The notes: generated by a model from the letters alone, not told the origin. Positions 37,001 through 49,634 are shown, counted from the first letter of the stretch. The stretch: DNA of 64,000 bases from Hydractinia symbiolongicarpus (GCF_029227915.1 NC_079884.1:10974001-11038000); one strand, 5' to 3'. Numbers and translations are program-made.

Positions 37001-37178
37001 CAATCCAGTTTTCGAGAAGATTTAACGTGTCCACATTAGATCCCAGGAAATATAGATTGTGACCGAGAAATGGTAGTTCTGGTACTTGTGGTATACGATA
37101 CAGCGGGGAAAAGTAAAATTTAATCCATGTGTAAAGGTAGTATGAAATTAAAAGTGATAATATCAATATAAATATCAT
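31015..37178 (-). CDS. Cytochrome P450 monooxygenase A
   Basis: Six exons on the minus strand: 37178-36956, 34609-34365, 33633-33340, 33065-32853, 31749-31452, 31232-31015; 1491 bases, 496 residues, normal P450 length. P450s activate O2 at a heme-thiolate to hydroxylate lipophilic substrates, in the ER membrane. Visible: an N-terminal membrane anchor (MIFILILSLLISYYLY) and a Pro-containing hinge; a C-helix HHRFQKR; an I-helix AGHETTAT; ExxR as ETLR; KPERY; and heme loop FGYGPYNCVGKNFA with the thiolate Cys. Two departures from consensus: the basic residue two before the Cys (FxxGx[RH]xC) is Tyr, and the C-helix Trp is His. Exon lengths match gene B, so they are tandem duplicates. The P450 family and substrate cannot be assigned by eye. 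Confidence 0.9.
32270..32346. repeat. Short direct repeat in P450 A intron
   Basis: ATATTATAAAGTCTGTCTGA followed by GTGTTTAAGGTGGG (ATGTTTAAGGTGGG in the first copy) occurs twice, separated by about 20 bases, in the intron between exons 4 and 5. Confidence 0.75.
34651..34792. mobile_element. 142-bp MITE in P450 A intron 1
   Basis: ATATTAAAATAC (34651-34662) is inverted as GTATTTTAATAT (34781-34792). Inside, CCCGTGGA-TTTT-TCCACGGG forms a strong hairpin and the segment is more GC-rich than its surroundings. It lies about 40 bases upstream (in transcript order) of exon 2. Confidence 0.65.
36367..36440. repeat. Perfect tandem pair of a 37-base unit
   Basis: The unit starting CCATAAACACACAATTTTAC occurs twice in a row (36367-36403, 36404-36440), differing only at the last base. 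Intronic in P450 A. Confidence 0.9.
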
Positions 37179-37594
37179 TTTTACTGAAATTTTTTTATGC
37201 TCTAAATAAAAAACATAAATATTAAAGTTCTGAGATTTTAGATGTATGTATCGACTTTTTTAAGAGTAATTACAGGAAGAACATTCTGATTTTTTGTAAA
37301 TGGATACTATAGTCTAGTAGCTTTCTTCGCTTTCTTCGAAGATATCAAGATTCAGTTTCTTTCATACAAAGCTTAGGTGTAAATGAATATGGCGGAACAA
37401 ATCCCTAATTTAAATCCACCAATATACACAAAATAATTCCTTACACTGAATACAATAAAGAAAAAAAGTTTCCTTACACTGATTACGTGTTCATAGATTG
37501 ATGGCTTTCAGGTTGAAAACTAATTTATTGTTAGTTTTCCACCCTGGAATAGACTTTAAAGCTGTTAACATGATTTTCATCTGGTGACCACTCC

Positions 37595-37990
37595 TCCTTA
37601 AATTCCTTAAATAACCTTAGAAAAAGAAAAATCTCCTTAAAAGTACTTAAATATACTTAGAAAAGTTGAAATTTTAGCTATTCTCCTTAATTCCTCCTTA
37701 TTCCTTAATTTTTATGGTCGTAACTTTTTTGGAAATGTGTTCATGGATTGTTCACCACCAGTGAAATAGACATATTTCTCTGTTACCTGAAATCCTATAT
37801 TTTCTATCATTCAGGGCATAGTTTATATGTATATTTGTATAATATGTATAATTTTCCTATCATAGAACGTAGTATGTAACATTAAAGATAGAGAACTAAA
37901 ATTGTTTTTTTCCTTAATTATCCTTATTTTTTTATTCTCGTTCGCAGCAAAATATCCTTAAAAAATGTCAATTTGTCTCCTTCATTCTCC
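37595..37990. repeat. CTCCTTAA-rich interspersed repeat
   Basis: The words CTCCTTAA, TCCTTAAT and CCTTATT recur many times, with TGGTGACCACTCCTCC at one end and GTGGTCACCCTG near 38022 at the other, which are inverted (GGTGACCAC / GTGGTCACC). It may be a small TIR element bounded by these. Confidence 0.45.
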
Positions 37991-38252
37991 TTAATATCCT
38001 TACTTTTGTTCTCGTTTTATTAGTGGTCACCCTGTATGCTTCATTACACTGTAAGTTTTAGTTATTAAAAGATATTTTTAGCAAAAGTTGTATTTTTATG
38101 TTAATTCTCTTTTACAAAGTATTGCAATGCTTTTAAGATTTATTACCAAAGATACATCACATATTCCCACACTCAGCTATCCTCTTGTCTCACAGTCAAA
38201 GAGAGCGAATTGTGATACAGTTACCCACAAAAAATACAGATATAATTTTAAT

Positions 38253-38570
38253 ATATAAAATTTTCACAAGTTTGTTTTATTTCGTATAGCACATATAATG
38301 ACGTTAAGAATCCAAAATAATCTAAACAAGATAACACTAACTGAAAGAAAAATTTTGATAAATTCTAATAAATAATAAAATGCAGGACAGATTCTAATAA
38401 AATTCTAATAACTACAAAATACAGGGCAGAATATAAAATTTTCACAAGTTTGTTCTATTTCGTATAGAACACATAATGACGTTAAGAATCCAAAATAATC
38501 TAAACAAGATAACACTGAAAGAAAAATTCTGGTAAATTCTAATAAATAATAAAATGCAGGGCAGAATACA
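38253..38570. repeat. Tandem duplication, unit about 180 bases
   Basis: The block from ATATAAAATTTTCACAAGTT through GACGTTAAGAATCCAAAATA to AATGCAGG occurs at 38253 and again from 38431, the second copy slightly shorter. Confidence 0.85.
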
Positions 38571-39289
38571 AATAAATCTCAGCCCTTTAGGAGGCAAATT
38601 CGTGTCTTAATGCAAATTATGTATTTTAAAAGTGTACTGTTGTGATTGCAGATAAAAGAAATCAGCAAAATCATTGAGTTAGCCCAACCGACCTTACTTT
38701 TTAAGTAACCAGAAAAGAATGGTACAGTTCTTTTTCAAGTTAAAAAATAAAATTAAAAAATCACGCTAAGAAAATGACTTTCCTTTACTTTATATAGATT
38801 TTTTTCGTATAGGCTTTCATGTTGATTAAATGACGCTATCCTGCACTTGTGTCACTAACAAGAGCAAAAAAAAATATTTTTCTACATTATTTGCTGACCA
38901 TATATTATCCTTACAAGTATTTTTACTGACCACCTGCCCTAAAAATAATTTTTTTTGCTGCCATAGAACAATTAATGAAATTGCATCCACCTTACAAACT
39001 TTTAAAAGTCCATATTTATTTTTTGGGAGCTATTTACCAAAAATGTTCCTACCCCAAACACACCTTTTCCGAATTTTATAAATTATACTAATTATGACGT
39101 CATCCAAAATTTTATAATGGTTTTGTACCCTTCAAAAAAGGATATTCAGATAGAATATTAAATTATCATGACAAAAATAAAGTTTTAATAAATAATTAAT
39201 TTGAAAATAAGGCTATTCTTAGGAAGCTCGGTTATATGAAGGGTGTGACCATAACTTTCATCCCCATATTGCAGGGTTTGCACCGAAAA

Positions 39290-39650
39290 TATGGTATCAA
39301 ATTTTCCGACTTTCCCTGACTTTTTGAGGTCAAATTTCCTGACTCTCCCTGAGTTTTTCAAGAAATTCTACAGCCAAACAGAAAAACAAATTAACTAAAA
39401 CCGTTTAAACCATATTTGTCGCAACATAACTTACAAGAGCTTTAATCGATATACTACATAAAGTGGTCAAGAGTATGTTAGTTCCACTGAATGACTAGCA
39501 TAATAAAGTTCTATGAGTCTAAGTCAAGTTAAAAGACAAAAAATTCCCTGACTTTTCCCTGACTTTTTCCCTGACTTACCATGACTACAGATAAAATTCC
39601 CTGACTTTCCCTTATTTTCCTGGTTTCCCTGACTCGGTGGAAGCCCTTTA
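39290..39650. repeat. TTCCCTGACT interspersed repeat
   Basis: Repeated words TTTCCCTGACTTTT at the left (39300-39360) and right (39545-39640) ends around a unique centre. This type of CCCTGACT repeat is, to my memory, common in many animal genomes; classification not possible here. Confidence 0.55.
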
Positions 39651-40211
39651 TTGAGGCACTTAACGAACAGAAATATTTACGAAATTAAGAACTTTGTTCT
39701 ACCTTTTACTAAGGACCTTGGGGATAAGAATCCATTTTAGCATCGACATCTTTAATAGAGTTCGCAAAATTAGGAAATTCAGGAAATGTCTATTAAATAA
39801 GAAAATTTTCAACAAAATATGACCTAGTTTTTACATATACTAATGACCAACTTGCTTTTTGAAAGCTCACAAATACAAATAGAAAAATGAAATGAAATAG
39901 AATTAAATAAAAAGGAAATAAATAAATTAAACCATCTGATTTTCGATAATAAAAAAAATCTACCTAATAATTATTCTTTTTAACATTAATAAGTTTTAAA
40001 AACGATTTAAATTCTATTTTACCAAGTTACTTCAAGAACTTATAATAAATAAAAACAATAACAGAATATGATTTTAATCTTTGGGGAATAAAAAATTGAA
40101 CTTGGTTCTATGTTATCTTAAAAACTGTAAAGCATGGTTTTATAATCCCTAAATTAATTGGTGTGCAATATTCAGCTTTTGGACAGAAAAGGGCTGATAA
40201 AACGAGAATGT

Positions 40212-43200
40212 TCACAGTTTAATCACCCTAATCTTAACTGAAGGAAATAAATTGATTGTAAGCATTGTTCTTTTGTAAAAATTCAAATTCTCTGAATCTA
40301 CTTCAAATCTGAAGTTTTGAAGAAGTCGTACCAATACAACCTTCATCTCCTGCATTGCGAAGTTCTTTCCAATACAATTATAAGGCCCATATCCAAACGA
40401 CAATATAGTTCCATTCTTTATGCCACCTTAAAAAATATTAATCAATAGCATAATGAATTTAAAGAAGTTGCTAGACTTGTTTAACTTTACAGAAGCTTCA
40501 TTTTTTCATAGTTTCCTTATTAATCAGTTTCCTTATCAATTAAGAAATTAAGTGTCGAGGGTTATCAAGGAGTTGGGGGTTATGAAAAAGGGAGTGGGAC
40601 TGACAAACTTTGTCAAATCACTATAAATACTCTTTTTATAGATACAATTATTTTTACGACCTTTCCTTTATAACATTACACTAATAATAATGGATCCGTA
40701 CATCATGTTATTTTCGATTTAGACAATAAAAAACAATTTTTTTAAAACATTAGAATTACTGACTAGTTGTAATGATTAGAAATGTTAAAAGAAAACTTAT
40801 TACTTACTGCCTTCAATATATCTCTCTGGCATAAACTCTTCTGGATTGTCAAAGCATTCAGCATACTTATTCATTGTTAAGTTAAGACAGTATATTCCTG
40901 TGCCTTTTGGTATTTTATATCCAGCCACAGTGCAATCTTCAACCACATCTCGACCTTCAAAAGGGACAGCAGGAAATAACCTGACGCATTCCTTTAAAAA
41001 TGCAGAAGTGTATACTAACGAGTTTATACTCTCGCTGGTCAATTCAGAGGATGTTAATTTTTCATTAATTTCTTCCCTGGCTTTCTCTTGACAATGCTGA
41101 TACTATATACAAAATAAGTAAATAGAAAGTTACAAGAAACAAATCATTGTCTCCTAAAGCTTGCCTCTTACGAATAAAATCAAGTGGAGCTCATATATAC
41201 ATATGAATTGGAACGTTGTATATGAATTTTCTTATCCTTTTGAAAAACAGTAATTTCTTTTACAAGATATAGGACTTGCAAGTTTCCTACTTATCTGAAA
41301 TTATGATAAGTTTGATGTTGAGAAATAATTTCTGGCCTGAATAAAAAACTGGTGGTAATTTTTGCCAAACTATTGATAAACCAATAAATGCTGCACCTAA
41401 TCTATATCAAACATTCAATAGCATGTATAAATAGGAAGTTGAACCTGAAGTCTCAAGAGCGATCAAAATTTTTCAAAAAAATAAAAAAAATTCATAGACA
41501 ACTTTTCAAGCTTCATCATATGAATTCAACTTGTCTTTTGCAAGAGAAAAGCTTTGAGAGGTGTTAGAAGATGAAAATAAAACAAAAATAATTACTTTAG
41601 CCAGAAACAGAAGTACACCCGGTAATGTTGTTGCAGTAGTCTCATGACCAGCTAACAAAAAAGTAAAAGCATTAGCTTTGACCAAATCATCTGTGAAGCC
41701 TTTACCAGTTTTTTCATCTTTTTCCATCATCATAATAGAAAGTATGTCAGATCTTTCTTCTTGCGTCAAATCATTAGCTGCAATCTTTTCTTTTCTTTTC
41801 TCAACAACCTAAGTGTTAAAACACACAAATCCAAAAGTGGCAAATTCAAAGCGGCAGTTTTCTGTATTATTTGTGACACCAAAAAACTTCAACAAATGCA
41901 AAATTTTAAAAAAGAATTGGAAAAAATATAAAAATAAAAAAACAGATGCTTTGGATTAAAATACAATGTAAGAGACAACAAAATAACTAAATGTGTAAAG
42001 GAATGTAGAGAATTAATAAATCAAGTATATGACAGTATTAAATTAAAACCCCATAATGATCTGAAAAACAAGCCGTTTTGTGCAGAAAAAGCATTTAATA
42101 ATGAATCATTGATTATTATATTTTTGAGTATTTAGAAGGAAGTGCATGCAGTCAAACCTGCTTACAGCCACATCTCTACCCTGGCCACTATTGATACCTC
42201 CTTGTCAATGAAGCCAGAGGGCAATTTTTAAAGCACAGCGTAGATTTTTGTTTATGCAAAGGCATTAAAACACTACGTTTGATTTTTTTCAATATACTTT
42301 AAACTCTCGCAGTCCCACTAAAGTTGTATTCCAAATGCATGGTTTTTAATTATTGCACATGACATACTTTAATGTAGTGGAATGCACTGAACAAGGCAGC
42401 AGCACAATGCAAGACTTGATCTTTGGTCAGTTTACCAAGATTTTTGACAAGTTGACCACCTCCTTTCTTCCTTAAGGGACTATTTAAATTAATTTGACTG
42501 TAACAAAGAGCATTCAGTGAACTGATTCATTCTTCTGCTGCTTGCAGCTACAGAAACATTTGTGCCTTTATTAATAAAACCAAGCATGTGTCCTAATTAG
42601 TCATCCACAATATGATATAAAACCTTTAAATAAAATAATGACTATACCTTGTTTAAAATTTTTTCTGAAACCTGCATCGCATCCTTCCATTTTCTTGCAG
42701 GGCCAAATGGCATATACCACATAAATGGAAAGAGTCCAAGTATAAGTCTTGATCTGAAACTTAGGATGCCACAACTTATTTGCTTATAAGCTTCAACAAA
42801 AGGATGCGTGGAAGTTATTTGAGAATTAAATTGGCAACCAAAGCCCAATTCCCCAATAATATCAAAGGACATAGAATTAAAATACTCTTTCACATCTAAG
42901 TTTTTTCCACTGGGTGAATCCTCCACTGTATCCTTCCAAATCTAAAGAAACGAAGACAAATTATATCTTCTACTAATTACATGTTTCAATAATAAACACA
43001 AAAGAGTTTCACTTTAAGCTAAATAAAAGTCCTTAGAACTTTCAACTTACACTTTATTTAATCAAAAAAATCTCCACAAATTCAAACTAACCTGGGACTA
43101 ACTAACTGAACTTCTGTGATTATACCCCTATTTTTCAGATTTTCAAATAATGGGAAAATGGGTTTTAACCCTATTAGCACAGGAGTTTGTTTGATCTAGT

Positions 43201-46200
43201 GACCACTAAGAAAGAAGGGGAATTAATGTGGCCATGGATCATAAATCTACATTACTTAGTCTTAATAACAAACATACAAAAAATTAGTTGATGACATCAT
43301 TGGGATCACAAATTATGTAACATGCCTAATATGTTTTTACAACGTTGTGAAAAATACATTATAGTTCCTTCAAATCTGTTTTTATGCCTATAACCCATAT
43401 AATCTCCATGTAATAAATAATTAAGCCATAAAAAAAGTTATAAAAATCCACAAGATTTTAGCTCTCAAACATGCCAAATAAGGTTATGCTCAGTCAAAGA
43501 GTGGGCACTGTACATGCGGTACAAAGTTTGATTTCTTTGGAAGAGTCCCTTGGCTTAAAAATCTCAATAAAAATGCAGTTTATTAAGAGCTAAGATAACA
43601 GGTTATTCAACTTGAAATTTCTGGCTGTGCACATTGTGGATACGTGCAGTCAAGAATTTCAATCAATATGACCAAATAACAAGTTTGATAGAGTCTTTCT
43701 TTAACTTTTGCATCTACTTGCACAGTAAAAAGTTGAGCAGAACTTAACTATAATTTTGCAACCACATTTCTGGTGCAAGTACAAAAACCATTAAATATAG
43801 GCTTTAAATATTATATATAGGGAATAAAGCCTTCTTAAATTGTTTTCTGATTTCACATTTTACTTTTCACCATTTTGATAATTTTTGGGCGCAATTTATT
43901 GAATAACATGTACATGTGCATGCGAATGCGAATGCCACCTTTTACAAAAGGGTGTGCAATTCAAACCATTATTTTAAAATTCTCTGAATGAAATTTCTCA
44001 TCTTCAGTAAGTAACTTATACCTTTATCTCTTTTCTATACACTGAATTTTTACTGTAACTTACATACATACTGTAAAGAGTAAACATTGTATACAAATAT
44101 AAAAAATACTTTTAAGCAAAATATAACCTCCTATGGGTATTAACAAGAACATGCTTTTTCTCGTTTTGTTACCATCACAAATTTACACCGCAGGCCTTAT
44201 CTAAGAAATAGCCAAGTTGTGGAAAAAGGTATAGGTTTATTAAAATATGAATGCAATCCAAAATTTGTAACAAATTTTGGTTCAAAATTTAAAAAAAATA
44301 AAAAAATAAGTGCAGCAACATTAGGTTACGTAAAAATTTCTTCCCTTTAAAGAAATAGGTAAAATATCACAATGACTAACGCTAAGCAATTTATATGGCC
44401 AGGGGCTGATCCAGAAAGTTATTTTGGGCATTGATAGCACCTGCAAAAATTTTTCGAGACTTTGCAGGGGTCTCTAGGTTGGATAAAACAAATTAGAAAC
44501 TCAAGATGTCTCTACAAAACTATCTTCTCAGTCAAAATACAAAATTTATGAACAATAGTTACCAAATAAGGAATAAAATTTTTATCATGCTTTAAAGTAT
44601 TTACGAAAATAGGACAACAAAAATACATGGCTTTAGTATACGCATCGTCTTCTTTTTTAGTATAGAATGTAGTTTCTTAACAAAAAAATATTAAAGACTC
44701 TAAAAAATCCAGAAAATAAGAAATAAAGCTATTCTCAAGCATTTTAGAATTACAAGTCTCTATTTTGGGTGCCTGATGTCCCCAAAATGGATCCAAATTT
44801 ATAGCTTTTCAAATGATTTTCACAGCTTCCCTTTTTAGGAAACCATTCTCTTAGTTTATGTTAAATATCAGTCTGCAAGTTTATAAGGTCTAATAAGTTA
44901 CATCATCATCATCATCATTCTCGGCTTAACGTCTGTTTTCCATGCTAGCATGGGTTGGACGGGGTATATTAATGACCCTCTTCCAATCTGATCTAGACTG
45001 TGTTAGATCTAAACTCAACTTCCTCTCTATCAAGTCTGTCCTTATAACCTCCTGCTAAGTCTTTCTCGGTCTGCCTCTGGGCTTTGCCCCAGGAACTATC
45101 AAGTCTCTACACTTTCTTACCCAATTATCCACCTCCATTCTTTCCAAGTGCCCCAGCCAAGTGCCCCTACAGATAATATAAGTTATATAATAAGCAAAAT
45201 TGCATTGTTGAACTATAATAAAATAAATTGTACCTTGATCAAAATATCCACATGCTTCTGAAAAGTTGGAATATAATATTTCATATATTGCAGAGCAAAT
45301 GCTTTTCCAAGTAGTCTCTTTTGAAAACGATGACTTTCACCTGTTGAATCTAACAGCCCATGACGAAGCAGTGGGAAATACTTGTGCATAAAATCCGAAC
45401 GAACATATTTTTGTGGATTTGATAAAACTTCCTTTATAATATCTGGTCGCAATACGATAACCAAGCTTCCATAATCACCTACATAAAAAGGTTTATTTCA
45501 ATCCCTATTATTATATAACCTTTGTTTGTCAGGTAAAGATGGTATAGCTGCAAGCATCAACAGCAAAATTCCTGGATTGTTGTAACAAGTGAAAATTTTT
45601 TAGAATCTGTCCAAGAAATTTATGTTATAATACTATATTTATATACTTTTTTTAAACAGGATAGTGTCTGAATTCGTAATAGAACTCTTATCAATGTCCA
45701 TTAGTGCATTAAAAGGTCCCATTTAAGCTGCGAAAGTTGTACTAGTAAGAGATGTTTAAAACTATGTAAAGAACTTTCATGCAAATGTTATGTACTATTG
45801 TCTGATAGAAGAAAAGTGTAGTGAAATAAACAGAGGTGAAAAATTCCCTTTAACCTTACGGCTGGAATAAACATATATACACCTTTTTATATGTTGAAAT
45901 TAAACACAAAGAAACTTTTTAGTATATAGTGATGGATTTAATATTAGGGCAAACCACCAAAACTAATAAATATGGGGCCTTGTAAACGCACCTTAAAAAT
46001 AAATAGTTGAAATAATTAGCCACCAAACAGTATCAAGATATAGATTGACAAAAAATTTTGACTGCATACAAATCACTATAACAATATTTATATATACCTA
46101 CTTAGCAAAGTTTTAATTCTGAATATCCCTTTTGAATTGAATTGTCTACCCCATCTTTCCAGCAAGTCGATATGATCTTTCTCCAAGAGAAAATGGTGTG

Positions 46201-46321
46201 TGTGATGAATAATTGGTAGTGTGGAAGGTTGAGGAATAAGATTCAGCAATGATGTTTTAGACTCAAACCATAAATAAACCATATAAACAAAACTTACTAC
46301 ACCAATAATTAAAACTAACAT
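40212..46321 (-). CDS. Cytochrome P450 monooxygenase B
   Basis: Six exons on the minus strand: 46321-46102, 45478-45234, 42941-42648, 41808-41596, 41102-40808, 40426-40212; 1482 bases, 493 residues. Exons 2, 3 and 4 are exactly as long as in gene A (245, 294, 213) and all intron phases agree. Landmarks: N-terminal anchor MLVLIIGVVSFVYMVYLWF; C-helix SHRFQKR; I-helix AGHETTATTLPG; ExxR as ECVR; MPERY; heme loop FGYGPYNCIGKNFA. As in gene A, the usual Arg/His of the heme loop is Tyr and the C-helix Trp is His. Likely an ER-membrane oxidase of a lipophilic substrate; family not assigned. Introns carry a MITE and a SINE. Confidence 0.9.
42148..42498. mobile_element. CAGTCAAACCT-type MITE in P450 B intron 3
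   Basis: The left end CAGTCAAACCTG and right end AATTTGACTGTA are imperfectly inverted (CAGTCAAA in both), about 350 bases apart, with a TA next to the right end. The start CAGTCAAACCT resembles pogo/Tigger-type ends. No transposase inside. Confidence 0.55.
42960..45233. other. Intron 2 of P450 B
   Basis: About 2.3 kb without coding sequence. It includes the SINE at 44903-45175. The rest is AT-rich and unremarkable. Confidence 0.6.
44903..45175. repeat. SINE resembling an abundant cephalopod repeat
   Basis: An (ATC)n start, CATCATCATCATCATTCTCG, is followed by GGCTTAACGTCTGTTTTCC, ATGCTAGCATGGGTTGGACG and CCAATCTGATCTAGAC. The core ATGCTAGCATGGGTTGGACG is, from memory, very common in octopus and squid sequences. 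No ORF, and no box A/B head is clear. It ends near AGCCAAGTGCCCCTAC. Confidence 0.6.
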
Positions 46322-47496
46322 TGTGAATCTATAATTATATAATCTACTACTATTTAGAATTACAGAAAAAATAAAGAAGCTATATATATATAATTATTTA
46401 TGATATTTAAATGTATTATTTAAATCTAAACAACAAGTATAGTAACAACAGAAACAAACAAAAAAATACTGTTTAATTGGGTTTCTACTAACTCTGATCT
46501 CTGAGATATACATAAACATGTATAAACAGACTGTCTATCTAAACACATTATAGTGAGCATGACAGTGCCCTGCCTGTTATATTGAGTTTAATATCATACG
46601 ATGCTTTTGAGAGTAATTTTGTAAAACTATAGGCATGACGAATGAAAAGTCTTGACATAATTTATCTCTGCAAGAAATAAAACATTAAAAAAAACTAGGC
46701 ATAGCGAAAAAAAGTCTCTGGAAAAAAAGTCTCTCAATGTAAATTGTGAATCCCAAAATTTAGTTTTCATGAAATTTCATTTCATTTTTGAGAACAAAAA
46801 CAACTTTGCTACCAGGGCTATTGGCTTATCACAAAAGCCGGTCGGCCCCGATTATGTTCGTTCTATAAGTCTCAAATAATATTAGACTGTCATACATAAG
46901 CCAGCCTGCCCCAATTATGTTCGTTTTTTGAGTAACAAATGATATTCAGGGTTCAAATTAGCAGTTAAGCAGATATACTGTGTTTAACTTGCATTGTAAT
47001 GTTCACAAAAACTGGTTAAGAACCTTTAAAACAAAATAACATTTTGAATATTTTCTTATAGCATGCTATAAAAAAATCTTATTGCATTTTTACAAAATTA
47101 TTTCAGCTATCGGAGACAAGAAATGTAAAACTGAGAGAGTCGCTAGCTCAGACGCTCAGTTCTTGTGTATGGGATTCACAAGTTTAAACGCCCCCCACTT
47201 GTGTCCAACATAAAAAATAATAAAGCAGGAAAAAGTCACAGGTCACAAAAAATATACAAATTTTTGTCGAAAAACTAGTAGCTACTAACGAACATTGATC
47301 TATGGGGTTCCCAGAACACATCTAGGTGGTTTACTTTGTTACAGAGCGCCAAAATTTTTGCAAACCGACTTTACTTTGCTAATTCAAATACTGATATTAG
47401 ACTGCCATACATAAACCGGCCTGTCCTGATTATATTGCCCTGATAATATATTTTCTGCCCTGTTTTTAAATGGGGCCGAATAGCACTGCTAGCAAG
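46322..47496. other. 5' flank of P450 B with a partial repeat
   Basis: No gene. A block CATACATAAGCCAGCCTGCC / CCGATTATGTTCGTT type recurs at about 46835, 46895 and 47390, in imperfect tandem and dispersed form. The promoter of P450 B should be in the first few hundred bases. Confidence 0.4.
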
Positions 47497-48175
47497 GATG
47501 TGAAAATTCAAAAAATGCCAAATTTGATCTTCCAGCTATAACTTAAAAATTATTTCCTTGATTTCCATGTATAAAATAATGATAATCATGCAACAAATCT
47601 GATGCACTATTTTCTTCTTCCAATATCTAAGCTATGCCAGGAAATTGACAAAAAAGTAACTTTGTTACTTAAATATCTTTTGTTGTTTTAAGATGATTTG
47701 TAGCACTATAACATCCAAAACTGGGTGCTTTGATCCTATTCGAAGCTAAAAATAGCATCAGAGAAGAAAAGTAATACTATTCCCGGAAAGATATGTGATA
47801 ACAAAGTAACAAGGGCAATATTATGAGTGTGTTACTTTTTGGTCTCAAAATTTGTAAGTTATAATCTAATAATTAGTCATAATTTGACAGGCAGGTTGTC
47901 TTCTAGGTTCAGCAACTTAGTAAGAAAGAAGATTTTTCCTAAATTATCTTCCGTATATCAATATACAAATAAATAAGTAACTAAGAATGCAATCAAGGTT
48001 AATTACACATTAATATTATAGGTCTATCACCAATTATTTTTAGAAACCTTTTTTATAGGTTACCCAGTTAATTTCTTAAAAGGATTATTTTCTATATCTA
48101 TATATTTTTTCATTAAATTATTGATCAATAAAAGTAACATATATTTAACGTAGGGTATAGAACAAACTTTATGTT
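47497..48175 (-). repeat. Partial inverted copy of the intron-1 TIR element
   Basis: Read on the minus strand this follows the interior of 13249-14843: GTAACACACTCATAATATTG, TATCACATATCTTTCC, TTCGAATAGGATCAAAGC, TAACAAAGTTACTTTTTTGT and the AAGGATGTGAA end. The terminal GGACATGTTC repeat is missing at the 47497 end. Confidence 0.75.
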
Positions 48176-49259
48176 ACAGAAAACTTAGAAAACTTGACAA
48201 ATGACTCTAAAAAAGGTTATGCTGTTTCCTATTTAGCTACGCAAAGAACTTAAACACTCAATACATACAACTAGCTGTAGCTAACAAGAAGGTCCTAGGT
48301 AACTAGCTATAGCTACCTAAAAATATGCAAATAGCTATAACCTTTGCAGAGTTTTTTACCTAAAAAGCACACACAAAACAGCAATAATGAGTACCATTGC
48401 ATTAGTTATTATTTTATTCTACCCAGCTTAGTGTCCTTTTACCTTTCTGTTCTAGACTGGCTATAAAACCCTCTCCTTTCCTGTGCTTCTCCACTTGAGC
48501 TCAAAGAGCGTGCTGTGAAAAAGCATTACAAGAGGAGCGTTTCCTGGTTAGTTTTTGCCTTTCGGTTTTGCATGAAATTTTTGTGCATTCTTTATAGCAA
48601 AAAATTGAACCTTGACCTAAAACAAAATTGCAGGAGCAGACAACACTGTTTTAAATTGCCAGCTCGCAGTCCCTGGACTTTAACCGTATTCGATCCGGGA
48701 TTTTTCGGGGGAGGGGGGGGGGTGCGGTGAATCATAGACAAGAAGCCCTGCGGCTTAAAGATTTCCACCATTATCAATAATCTGAAAAAGAGTACTGAAC
48801 TTTGAAGAGGAATGAGTAATATGGGGTAACAAAATCATTGAATATTCTAAAATTTTAACTTATTCATCTCATATTCATTTATATACAGTATAGTATAGTT
48901 TTGTATAAAGAGTGTCTATGTATATGTCAGTACAACACATATATAATGTTTAATATATTTAAAAGTATTTTAGCATTTTATATAAAAAGAAACTTCTTTA
49001 CTACACTAACCAACCAGTCATTTCTAAAGTGATTTACTCCCCATTAGATCGTCAGTCTCCCCTCCCCTACTTTTCTCAGCTGTACAATGACATTTCTTTA
49101 CTTTCTTGTTGTTAGGAACAATATTTTTTTTGAATATATATTTCCAGATTAAAACAAAAGACAAAATACAAGATCTATGGTTGAAAATATTAACGAGGAC
49201 TGACGATCAAAAGCAAGTCACTTTATAAACTTCAAGAGTTTAAAAGGACTTATGTTTAC
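48176..49259. other. Non-coding stretch with a G-tract
   Basis: No gene. At about 48700-48725 lies a near-pure G run following GATCCGGGATTTTTCGG, a GC-rich island in AT-rich DNA and part of an interspersed repeat type rather than a coding exon. Confidence 0.4.
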
Positions 49260-49634
49260 ATGTATGTTTTGCTAAATTTTAACTACAAGAAGCTGGTCTA
49301 TCTCATGGGAGTCACAAATCAGGAAATTTTATATATATATAAACTTCGTTTTAATACTTACAAGAAGATTTTGTTAATAACTGCATTCTGCGTTGAACAT
49401 TGTTTGCCGCCGATATTAGATCTGCATCAGGGGCTCAAAGATCTCGGTGTTGCTATTGTCTCTCTCGAGGAAATTGTGCTCTGGGTAGATACATCCAGGC
49501 AAATAAATAATATTGATATACGAAAAGATTTAAATCAGAACAACGGTGAAAATAAGCAGTTAAACCAGCAGAAAGTTTTGCGGCCGTTTATACACGTGAA
49601 ACCTCATCCCGGGATGAGTTTTGTCCCGGGATGA
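49260..49634 (+). CDS. Hypothetical open frame, unrecognised
   Basis: A 124-codon frame, long for this base composition, with a plausible central segment (ITAFCVEHCLPPILDLHQGL, then KDLGVAIVSLEEIVLWVD) and a hydrophilic Asn/Gln-rich end that runs into the CCCGGG palindrome cluster. No domain recognised; no splice structure found. It could be a relic of a transposon protein or chance. Confidence 0.25.
   Translation: MYVLLNFNYKKLVYLMGVTNQEILYIYKLRFNTYKKILLITAFCVEHCLPPILDLHQGLKDLGVAIVSLEEIVLWVDTSRQINNIDIRKDLNQNNGENKQLNQQKVLRPFIHVKPHPGMSFVPG

Larger units (their letters stand above)
37179..40211. other. Intergenic region between the two P450 genes
   Basis: About 3 kb without a gene. It should contain the promoter of gene A (near 37179-37400) and the 3' UTR of gene B (just below 40212). 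It also holds a tandem duplication at 38253-38570, a CCTTAATT-rich block at 37595-37990 and a CCCTGACT repeat at 39290-39650. Confidence 0.5.
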
